From Lineus longissimus (Eukaryota > Nemertea > Pilidiophora > Heteronemertea > Lineidae): 64,000 nt of DNA. The stretch spans positions 7,685,431 through 7,749,430 of the forward strand of contig NC_088322.1 in the NCBI RefSeq assembly GCF_910592395.1. Reading direction: 5' to 3'. Each line of letters begins with the position of its first letter. Within the stretch, counting starts at the first letter, position 1. A program made the translations under genes and the position numbers. The notes under the pieces were generated by a model. It did no database searches. It was not told where the DNA came from and saw nothing but the letters and a program-made list of their open reading frames with translations. Of the stretch, positions 49,401-61,400 are shown piece after piece.

Positions 49401-52400
49401 TATTCAATGTACACAAAACAGTGATTTCTTTTCATCTGATGCATTAGTCAGACGTCACTCACCAAAATAATAGTGAATACAAAAAGTCCCCAATTCTTGC
49501 TGCATCTGTTCACACTAATTTTCAATGTTGGATGCCTCGATCGTATTTTTGTTGCACTTTTAACACATTTTTACAAACTTGTGCATTCATTTCTTTCAAA
49601 TTTGTACCAATGTCACCGTGCGAACTCCAAGGCACGAATAGTTTTCTTTAACAAACAAGCTATTGGGTGGCAAAGTTGACATCAAGTTGCAGTGAGTGTT
49701 GTACTCTGAACATACTCTAGTTTCACTGATCTAAGACCGATGTTTGATATTCAAGAAACGGCTGAAATTATGCTCAAGGATGTTGGATCTCATTCCAAAT
49801 GTTCCGTTTGGATAGGCAAGGCAACACAAAGTTGTACTGTGGTCATGACGTCATGTTCTAGCTTAGCCTTTGTGTCGATTTCATAGTAATCAAGCCACCA
49901 ATTAATGATCTTAGATAGATGAAAGCAGAGTATCTGTAACAGAAGGGTGTCGAGCTGCCACAGCATCACAAAACAGTTTCTTTATAGTGCTAATACACTC
50001 CCAGTCGTCTCTCAGCTCTAAGCTCAATATGTTGACTGTCAAGATTCCTGGCTCATCACAATCTTCTTCTTTTTTTCTTCTTCTTCTTCCAGTGTTTTCC
50101 CTCTTTGTAGGGATTTTGTTACATTCCACTTCCGACCTAAGTGCAGTCAAGAATTAATAAAGAATCAAGTCTTTATGTATTCTTGGTGCAGTACATGGAA
50201 GAAACATGCTTTTTGTTTGTTTTCAGCAAAATAAAATAATCTTATATACCACTTGTTGTTACTTGTATAATAACTCGAACGACCCCTGGATGAACTGTCT
50301 TCACCATCCTGCACAGAACAAATAACATCATTTGTTTTGTTTGCGAGATTTCTTTAGACTTTTATGCAACAGATTATATGGATTTTCCTGGTCATCTCTG
50401 TATTGGCATTGGCTGCGGAAACAGAATGCGTCAGACCCATTTATGTAAGTGCTTGCTCGAGAATGTAACAGATGGTATAAATCGTTTCGTCTGGACGGTG
50501 TTCGTGATTTTGATTTCTAACCTGCACTTGCATCTTGTTCTTATATAAGAATTGTAACTGCGCACACATTTGGACAACTTTTGCCGGTGTGGTACAAGAT
50601 TTGTTGGACAATGTAGCCAAAGGACTACGGATTTTATTATGTGCTTTTAATATCTGTGGTAAAAGTCTTCGGTCTCAATAAAGCTCTACCTTAATCCGTC
50701 ACCATACTACAGGGTTGGACATTTTTTCCAGGGTGTAGATTGAAAACTGTTCTAACGGCATTCCTTTGACATGTTGACAATTTCTCAATATTTCCGTGCC
50801 TGGTTGCGAGTTTTGACATTAACTTTAGCTTGCATCAGTTCCGAACAGGAGGAGCGAATGCAAAAAGCAGTCAGTGTCAGTTCTTTCCTGCCACAGCTGA
50901 GAACCACCAGCAGACTCTATAATTGCATGCCTGCAGAAGATTTCCAAAACCAGCCTGCTCAATTTACTCTCTGATCTGCCTTATCTTGAATCAGTTCCAT
51001 GGTTGACAACAAGACAATGTTTCACCTAAATCATTGTTAAACATTTAACAACCTCAGAAGGGACGATTGTTTTTCCTGGTGGAGACAGTTAGATAACGTA
51101 TCATTATCGGTGGAGACAGTGTTCATCCCTTATTTCAACTCAGACTCGTTGTCTCATGAATGGGGTTTGTTTGGTCACGAATTACGGAGACCATCTTGCT
51201 GAAGGACATATTGGCCTCATGTCATTTGCCACAAATTGAAGAAATTATCTTGCCACAGCATAAAAGCTATTTGGTACCAGTTGAGGCTATTTAGTGTGGA
51301 CAAGCTGTTGGACTGAAGGCATTGCAAAATAAGCAAGAGGACATAGATTGAGGAGACCAGCTGCTTTCCATAAGGTCTAAGACATTGGACTAGAAGTGGG
51401 GGCCATTTAGTGTCGACACACTGTTCACGTTTGAAGGCATTGCAAAATACGCAAGAGGACATAGATTAAGGAGACCAGCTGCCAACCCGTAATATATACG
51501 ATATTGGACTATCAGTTGAGACTGGTTAAGGTGGCAATGCTGTGATTGCCACAGATTGAGAATATCACAGAAGATAGCAGACTATCCGTTGAGGTCGTTT
51601 GGTAGGGAAGTACAGTGTTTGCCTTAGGATAAACCTAAGGATATAGATTGAGGGGACTGGCTTTCTGAGGCACATTCAGGATTGGACTATTGTTAGGGAC
51701 CTTTAAATGAAAGTGTTGTGTCTGCCTTATACCATTGCAAAACAAGCAAGAGATTGGCATTGGAAACATTCAAATATCATTGGAGACTTTTAACAGTTCT
51801 TACGTGTATACTCGTCTGTGAATTTTGCATTTTTACGTAAATTTTGGGATCATCTGCGTGACCTCACTATGGATTGTAGGGTGGACATTTGCAATAACGT
51901 TAACAAATATTTTCGGGTAAGTTTGTACCAATTCATTATCTATACCGAATTAATTTCACCATCTTCACCACCATCATCATCATCATCATCATCATCATCG
52001 ACCCTCCTTCATTTACAAGAATATATGTAAATTTGCAGATAGCCACAATGCTAGCCATGTGTGCCTTCTCGCTTTACCCTCAAAGTATCACAAGAACACA
52101 ATTGTTGGTGTTGAGAGAGTAATTTAAACGCATGAAGCCGGATTCCAGCAGATTGTGCGCTGATTTATATGGATGTAAAAGGTGACAGCTGGCTGGTTGG
52201 GCCAGTCTTAATGCAATAGGGTTGAATTGTTTTGTGTTTTTTACATGTAGGGTGAGGTAGGCTTTCATTTTTTACCACCTTTCCTATGTTACGGTTAACT
52301 TTAGAAAAATCTCAAACTATTTTAATTCAAACTACTTTCATTCAAGAAAACCAAAACTAATGGCTTGGTTAATCTGCCAGATAAACATAGAAATATGAGC

Positions 52401-55400
52401 AAGCTTGATCTCTGTAAGCTTGGCAGTCCGAACCTCAGTTCCACACAATGGATGTAGACAATTTTAAATGTTTGCCAATATGATCAACAACCTCACATTT
52501 TCTCACTTGGCCCTGTAGACATTTATCATTATAATACCAGTTTGATAAATGTCTATAGACTTTCATGTCTGACCAAAAGTTCAAACTTTATGACACATGC
52601 CTTGTTTACAATAGTTTGATTGGTTCTCATCATAGGCCTACTTGCCCCTTGAAGCATGTCGTGATAAACGCCCAGATGTCTGGGCATAACACCAGGGCCA
52701 TACATGTAGCATCAGAGAGGAAGCAGGGGAGCTAATACTGTGAACTCTGTAACTTTCGAGGCCCGATATGTTGGTGAAAAAGATCATTTTCAGATTTTCT
52801 CGTCCACTTATTTCCTCGAATGGGTGCATTTCAAATGACGAAATCATTTTTCAATGATAAATGTTAAACATTTTTGCACCCCTAAAATTTGCAAAAATCG
52901 TAAAAAATATTTGGCTCACGAAAATAAAGGGATTTACAGTAGAAAGTTACACTCGCCCTTCTCTATTGTGTTTTATAAAACAAGCATTTCCATTTTACAC
53001 AAAGAGGTAGTGGCCAATCGAATCTGGGAGCAGAGTCACTTGTTTACATTTTCAGGGCTATCGTTTTAATACGAGAGGCACTGTGAATCAGCAGCAATAA
53101 GCACTATCCACCAAAAGCAAAATATGAGAACGAAAATGATTCGAAGAGGATGCCGGGGGCATAGCTATCAGATTTTGGCTGAAATATTTCAAAAAGTGTC
53201 ATTCTCCCTACCTCTCGGAGTGCCTTTTGCCCCACTCCAAGACCAAAAATCTAGCAACAACCCGCAGGCTGTGTTCCCCGTGTTCTTCAAATACAGAAAT
53301 AGGACATTTTTTCTAGCACGTGAACAAAATCTATATCTGCTATTGAATTGTCCCCCACTCAACCCGACATATCAGATTTCGAAGCCCCTCATTAAGAAAT
53401 TATCGTGAAATATGACCACAGCGATTAACGATTTTGTCAATTTTTCCTCGTAATTATATCCACCAATTAGCAGACAATTTATGTTCGGATGGCCGAGTCC
53501 AGGTCACTGATAATGGTCCTTGGCGTGCATGTATGTCTGATTGGATATCTCATTTGGGGTTACTCACTCTGCTGTGAAAGTGATAGTTTGTCCAGCAGGA
53601 AGGTCACCTTGAGTCACGGGCGCTTTGGTCTGGCCATCCCCTGATAGCTATTTGCTGTTCATCAGAGTATCATGGTGGTGATGCGAGACGGCTGGATGTG
53701 ACAATGGCTTAGAGGGATGGTGAAAAAAGTTTCCAACCAACTGCAAAGGCCCTCAGTATGCTTGTGAATTACGGGCTGGTCCAAAAGCAGCAAGTCAGGA
53801 TGGGTTGGACTGTGGTTCTTAGTACCGGTTCGGCAGGGCCAGAGTTGATTCATCCACCAAAATTGCCTTGCATTTAACTCTAAATTTCTAAGTGAAACTC
53901 TTGAACCTTTAATAAATAAGATAACTAGCATCTGTTTGTGCATGTACATGTAAATTTACACTCGTGACATTTGCTACAATTAGATATTTTTTGTTTGGCT
54001 GCAGTGGTAAATTATCTCCCATTTATCATGATGGCTGATTGCCGGAGTGTAATGTTTTCATGTAATTAATTGCAATCATGGCTTTTGGTCACTTCCGGTG
54101 TTAAATTGCAATCAGCTTTTGAAAATTAATCGGGAGTGTACCTGCATTTTGCAGCGGAATGCTGAATGTTCATTATGGAAGCAAGCCCTGGTGAAATGAT
54201 TATGGATCATATTGTAGTATGCTGTCCAGATCTCGAAAAATGCAAATAGCATACCATTTGGTCAAACTTGGCCTGATGGGCGGCCTTCAAATAGGCCGAC
54301 ACGTTTTTTTAGGAACTAGGGTTCGGTCCCATAGCTGCCCCGCAGATCATTACATGACCCTGCCCTACTGGTTATAACATGTGCTGGGTTATACTGCTAA
54401 AACAGCCTAAAGCTAGTGGTGAGGTCCGAACAGCTAGTCTCACTAACTGACCACTACAAATTCGGAAGTGCATCTTCTGTGGTCTGTGAGTGACTTTCTG
54501 ATAAGATCGCACAAACACAAGTACTCCGCATGAATCATTCACACTTAGAAATTCATAGATATCATTTTCTAACAAGCTACCTGATAACTTTTCAATAACT
54601 GCAAACTCCTTGAAACATTTTCTACATAATTTCTGGCTGCCTTCCTAATTGTAACGGACACCTTCAAGACACTTCACCCCCATTGACTATTCATAACAGA
54701 AATGAGAAATTCCAAATCTTGCCGATGACGAGGGCAGTTCAAATAGGTGAGGTTTTGAATTTCTTGACATTGGAATTTAAAGGGGTATGCAGTTCGTATC
54801 TATTCATGGACAATGTTGAAGTGCAGTTATCATGCATGGAACTTTGCTGAAACCTGGTATAAAAAAATTGGTATATCTGTCTATGCAATGGCAATGTTAA
54901 AATTTATATTCAATTTGATCTACACAATTGGAAAGTTTCGAATTCAATTACAAATTTTAAAGTTTTTAACAAACGGCAGAGGTATTTACGGACTGAAACG
55001 TTGACCCAATTATTCATTGTGTAAGTTTTTGGTTACAAAACATTTATTTACAATCTCGTTTGGGAAAAAGGGGAGGTTTGAAGAGTGTCATCAGCATGCA
55101 CAGTTTATAGTTAAAGGATCATCAGCACTTCTGCCCGTGCTGCTTGCGGTGAGGATGTGTACAACTATGGTTTCTAGTTCTTCGTATCGCACTATTTTGG
55201 CCAGGAAATTCTAACAGTGTCCGATTTTCAGTTAAGAGTCGCATCATGTGCAAACACAGCCTAGGATAATTTAAGTTTTGATTGACCAGCATTATCAATA
55301 CATCATTATCTAGTAATAATACTGAAAACATCGCATGCCTTGAGTAATGGTCACCAATTATGTAAAACAAATAATTCCATTATTAACATAAAAACAGAAA

Positions 55401-58400
55401 GTTTTGACTTCTAATGGTTCTTTTCACTACATGTACTTGACTTGCCACTTTTGTTCATGACATGACAACATGGCTTGTGGTGCCAGAAAATCGGGTCTTA
55501 TAACCTCCCAATCACATGACAAAAATCGAGTGTCGCGTGATGTCATGAGTTACGTGATGATCAATATATAACATGTCTCTTGTGACGTCACGCAAAACTA
55601 GATTTTTCACTTAAGTGGAAGTTAAATTGACCTGAAAACACAATTTTTCGGCACCAGGAAGGCTGTCTTTGGGTCTTCAACAAAAGCGGCAAGCTATTGT
55701 TGGACTCCCGAATCACATGGAAATGGTACAGCAAGTGATTATTTGGACATTACGGAATTAAGAATTTTTTTTAATGTTTTTTTCCTGGTCTTTGTTCGCA
55801 GGCTCATGGACAATCTCTTGTGCAGTTGGGACTGAGAGTTGTGGCCTCAAAAGTTAATAAGGTTGCAGCTAGCTAAGGGATGACTTCTGACCAGCGCAGT
55901 ACGGTCATCACATGACATAACCATAAACCGAGCAATAAAACTATCCAGGCCAGGATGTCCTGATGATGATGCCACTATTCATCCATTCATGAAATGTTTT
56001 GATAATAATTGCCACCCATTAACCCAATCAACTCTGCCTCATTTCACCGGTGTTTATCGCCCAAGTTTACATTTCGATCTGACGTGCCATGACTACTGGT
56101 TGTGATGACCCACTGGGGACATTCAAGGCAACTCTGGACGTCAGCAATTGACATCATCACGGAAGCATGTTCAAACATTCGTCTGAGCAAATGGACTCGT
56201 TGAGGTTTTGGACTTGCATTTGGACCTGACAACTGTCTGGATATTACAGTTCACTCGACTTGGAGGTTAGGATTGTTCTTTGGTTGTCCGGAGATTAAAG
56301 GCACCTTTGAGATTAGGATTGTTCTTTGGCTGTCTGGATGATACAGTTGACTTGGAGGTGAGGATTGTTTTTGGCTGTCCGAATATTACAGACAACTTTG
56401 AGATTAAGATTGTTCTTTGGCTGTCTGGATAATACAGGCACCTTTGAGATTAGGATTGTTCTTTGGCTGTCTGGATAATACAGTTGACTTGGAGGTGAGG
56501 ATTGTTTTTTTGCTGTCCGGATATTACAGACACCCTTGAGCTTAGGATTGTGCTTTGGCTGTCCGGGTATCACAGGCACCTTTGAGATTAGGATTGTTCT
56601 TTGGCTGTCCGGGTATCACAGGCACCTTTGAGATTAGGATTGTTCTTTGGCTGTCAGGATATTACAGGCACCTTTGAGATTAGGATTGTTCTTTGGCTGT
56701 CAGGATATTACAGGCACCTTTGAGATTAGGATTGTTCTTTTGCTGTCCGGGTATCACAGGCACCTTTGAGATTAGGATTGTTCTTTGGCTATTCGGATAT
56801 TACAGGCAACTTGGAGGTTTGGCTTGTTATTTGGTTTCAGCATTTTCATGGATTGTGTTTCTTCTTTTTCATCTTTGCGTCAGTTGACGTGGAGTTTTCC
56901 TGTCCTCCTCAGTGACCTCTGATATGAAAACGAATTGACAGACTTGAAATCATGGACGATTAGAGACTCCACTTAGTGAATGATGCATCATTTGTTGTTG
57001 AGACATGTCGCTTAGTCGGAAAAAAGTACCTTAGTCGACAAAAGTGTCGCATCATTTCAAGTTTGTTTTCCTGAGATGAGGTCCCCCTGCTTGTGGCGTC
57101 CTTCCTCTTCCACTGTAGGTTTAACTCAGAGTTAAATATGGTATTTTCCCAATCTGGAAATATTTAGAATATTTACATCCATTTTATGAGAGTTATCATC
57201 ATGCTATCATGCTAAAGGTCCTGTGCTGTATATAATCAAGTAATGTACAATGATGTAGTTGGGTCTCCAGAGTAAAACTGTTACTCCATTCACTCCCTGC
57301 AGATTCCTGATATTGATTCATGCTAATGTTAGCACTAGTGTTTCTGTATCTGAAGCAACTAGTTTGAGCTAATACTGAGTAACTACTAGGAGGGTCAAAA
57401 TACAACATGCACTTTCAAAGGAGCTGTTATGGAAAAAAAATAGAAAATAGAACAAGATGTGCTTTCACAGCAAAAGTTCTTGATGCTTCTAGTTCATGAT
57501 GGATATTGATTCATGAAATTCAAATTAACGTTATTCAACCTTTGAACTCGACAAAGTTTTTTTGCACAACAAGTAGTGCCTACTGCCACTACTCCTGGTT
57601 GAAGATCAAGGTATGCCATCCTCGATAGTCTTTATACAGTTTACATAAATGAGACACTGAAAACTGGTGGGGACTCAATCACAGTGCAAAATACCATACG
57701 ATTCAAATTTTGGGACAGAAAGAGTTTTTTTGCATACCCAGTAGTATATACTGCTACTCTAGATTGAAAACCGTGGTGTGACTCATCATCGGACCCATTT
57801 ATTTATGTTCTGTGGGCTAGAAAAACAGGTGGGACTCAATTACGGCACAAAATCATATGCTCCAATAACCAATAATAATCATTTTTGAAAGCGTCTGGGA
57901 TTGGTGTTTGGAGTGATTGAGTGATTCGTCAGCGCAGGACTAATTAAGTTATTAAGATGGATATTTATTGCAATTCTTTTCGAGTTGTTCATGGTGGGAG
58001 GAAGTATTGGTAATGTTGGGTGTACAGAATATGCTAAACTCATTTTCGGTGGAATTGGTCATCTCTTAGGATGATAATGTGAGGAGTAAATCGTCGATTA
58101 AATTTTTGTGGAGAGTAGACCTACATGTATATACATCTGGCTGAAGGACAGACGGACTATGCAACTTAGTAGCAGTTGTGGCTTATAGTATTTCCTCAGT
58201 TTTCCTGCTATAACTTAGGATCATTTTCAGAAGTTGTACATCCGGATGTAGAGCAGGAATGTGACATTTCCGATTTTTGGAGGAGTTTCATTTTGCTCTT
58301 TAAGAGGGCTTAATTTGACAGCAGAAATGGATCTGTGTGTAGCTGTCTGGAGAACTTTGAATCTTTGTCATCGGACAAAATTTAATTTTTTTCGAGCCAT

Positions 58401-61400
58401 GTTTCGCAGGTTAGGGCAGTTCCAAGGGCTTTATTTTCAGTTTATTTTTTGGTCTGGACACTGTCACATATATGATAGAGGAGTGTGCATCAACAGTTGA
58501 ATGCCCTGGTCTGTTCAATGATTTTCATCAAAAATAGATAAAGTTAGGTGTTAGGATCCCCACTAAAAAGTATTCCAAAAACTAATTCACAGCCTCAGTG
58601 CAGACCATGAAGCTTGCTTGTCCATCTGTCCTAACGCATTCATCGTTGTGAGCCCAACCCATTGTTGGGTTAGCCTGAGTCAATATTTGGGTGGTCTGCT
58701 CATACATATGCCATTTGGAGTTCAGTAGACCGTTCAAGCCATTCACAGACAAAACCATCAATCCTGCAGTGACAGCTGATTTGACCACGGTCGCCCAGTG
58801 GACAATTAAACCACAAAACTTGCCCAGGAAGTAGACTACAAGTGCACCGCTCATTCTGAATTTCCTGTCATTCCTTTGCTGATATTCTTCAACATTTTCT
58901 GTCACCTTGGACAATCAAACCACAAAAATTGAGCAGGAAGTTGACCACAAGTGTACGGTCTACACAGGTTGTACAATCTTCAAGTTCTTGTCATCCCATC
59001 ACAGGGCACTTTTTGACAGATTTGTTGGATTTTAAGTGTGACACCTTTTGTTCATTTCGGAATTGGTCAGGAAGTCTAGCACAGTTTTATATTCGGTGGG
59101 ACCTTTGGGATATATTCGTCATCATCATCATCATCATCATCGTCATCCTCTGTGGCTTCTTGGTGCTTGTTGCTTTCCTGACAGATTTTCAGTTTTTTAC
59201 AAGTTGCTCAGTTTGTTCTGTCAGAAGTTCAAGGGCACAATCGTTAGATTTGTCCAAATTTCCCCCATTTTTCGGTCGTTGGTTGATTCTGTTTTGAAGT
59301 TTGGCCTGCTGATGGCATTGGATGTCCTGAAGATACTTCCTTTTCATAGATTTTTACATCTTTGACTTCATGACATGGAGAGATATTAGTTGAATTTGTT
59401 TGATTGTTTATTACCTAGTATCTTCTTTTAGGAAACAATTGGAAGAGGAAAAAATGTCAATTATCCGATTTTAGGCAGATTTCAAACTTTTTCCTTTCAC
59501 AAAATGATCGATAAACTTTGACCAGTTTACCGGATAGCCCAGATGCAGGAATAATTAGCAATTGGACTGTGATTTATTTGGAAATTCAGAGGATACATTA
59601 GTGATATTCACCATGTCTGTGGATGTTGTGGATATCAGGGACGTTTTCTGTTCAATGCAGACGAAGCGCTTCAGCTTTTACCGGGTAAGTGATTTGACGT
59701 CAAAATCTAAATACAGCTCCGGTAGCACCAGAAAACTAAGTAGCGCACCGTTCTGTAATGCTCAGCAGGTCACGTGTTCACGATTCACTCATCTTTCTGT
59801 AACTCTTTAAACAGAAAATCATGGAAGATACTTCGAACCTTTAAAAGACCAGCGCCAAACACTGCAATCGAGCCAACCAAGCTGCCAGGCCACCAGCTGG
59901 CTTGATAAGTTGGCAAGATTCTCTGTTCCTTCTGTAATATTCATTCCTACCTTTTCCCATTGGCCTTACATGGCAAATATCAAGCAGTGCCTAAAAACTG
60001 ATCTCTACTGCCATAGATTTAAGGAATTGATACCGGAACTTGAGGTATTGGTTGTCTGACTGAACACTGCACGGGTGGAGCTGAAATGTTAACCAAAACC
60101 GTGGGTGGGGCAGCCATGGTTTTGGGCAAAATTCGAAGAAACCTCAAACTTGGGATATTTCAGGCATAATCCACTGAGAATCAGCTTTTATGTACCAACT
60201 CAACCGACCCTTGTGGTCAAACAAAGTGAGGCCAATGCAAAGTCTGTAATAAAAAGTAGACATTGTAACGGATGTGTTTTAAGATTAGAAGACCACTGGA
60301 GAAATGATGAAAAGCCAAAAAAAGCCATCACAAACATCAAAGCACTCTCTCTCGATCAAACCAATTGTTTTCCTCTTTGCATTCTTTATCAAATTATCGG
60401 CATACAAATCAGTTTATCGTCATGACGACATAGCCGCAGACAACAATATCATTTTCATCTAGCTGAGTGCATCGCTAAAGGAAATAGATTCTCCTCAGGC
60501 CTTTGATCTTATGAAAAATTAAAAGATGTAGACAATGTCTTCAGGTGGAATCATTTGAGATCTAACGAAATCGTCACTTGGAGTAATTTTTGGGTGAGGT
60601 GATATCGAGGTGACATGCTCTTTACAGCAAGACTCTTTTGGTTGAGTCTTTTGTTATTATCTGGAAACATGTTGTTTATGACGACGATTTGACCGGGGAA
60701 CTACATATTTCCTTCAACCCCTTGAGGTATTCAACTGGTGAGAAATTATTTATTGGTGACAGTCTAAGCAAGGTAATGTCAACATCACTGGTTCTAAGTT
60801 TCGAAATCTTTATGCCTGAGCTATTTTAGGAGCTATTTTAGAAGAGTGGCTGATCTTTCAGACTATGAGGAGCCTTAAAGCCTAGCGGTTGACCATACTG
60901 GCTACCACACAGTGCCCGGGAACGATCCCAGGGAGAACACAGGATTGCATGCTGGATGAACTGGCTGGCTTTGAAGCAACTAAAATTATTCCTGGCTCTT
61001 CGCAGTCCTTCGAATGAGAGGTTATATAGTGTCTATGCCACAGCATGTAAGCAACATGAGTAGCTTTTGCCATGGACTCTATCACTGGCTAAAGACGGAG
61101 TCACTCGGCCAATAAACCCACTTGGCACCTAAGGGTAGTGGCGCGTAAAACACTCATCCCACTTTGGGAAGGAATGCTCATGTTTGTTTTTTCAGTCTGA
61201 GATAGTTTTGTTTGTTTCAAAATTTTCAAATTCGTTTTTCTGTCGTATGTTGTCTTTGACTTAATTTCTGTTATCTCTTCTCATTGAAGGGCGACTCTCC
61301 ATTCGGTAAACTGAATGCATATCAGAAGTTGGAGCAGCTAGGGGAGGGCTCTTATGCAACTGTGTACAAAGGACTAAGCAAGTAAGTTGGGGGTACTCCA

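Larger units (their letters stand above)
48276..61289 (+). other. cdk14: cdk14 intron 5 (13 kb)
   Basis: Holds the repeats listed below. 49245-51190, 52001-54780, 54991-55470, 55660-56250, 56830-57540 and 59150-60890 show no gene or RNA. The short CT tract at 50064-50100 and the perfect 13-base inverted repeat TAGACATTTATCA/TGATAAATGTCTA at 52516-52556 are the only local oddities seen there. Confidence 0.7.

Noticed and set aside
59048-59365. ORF with a polyhistidine run
   Set aside because: The histidines are the (CAT)n microsatellite at 59121-59145. No conserved domain flanks it.
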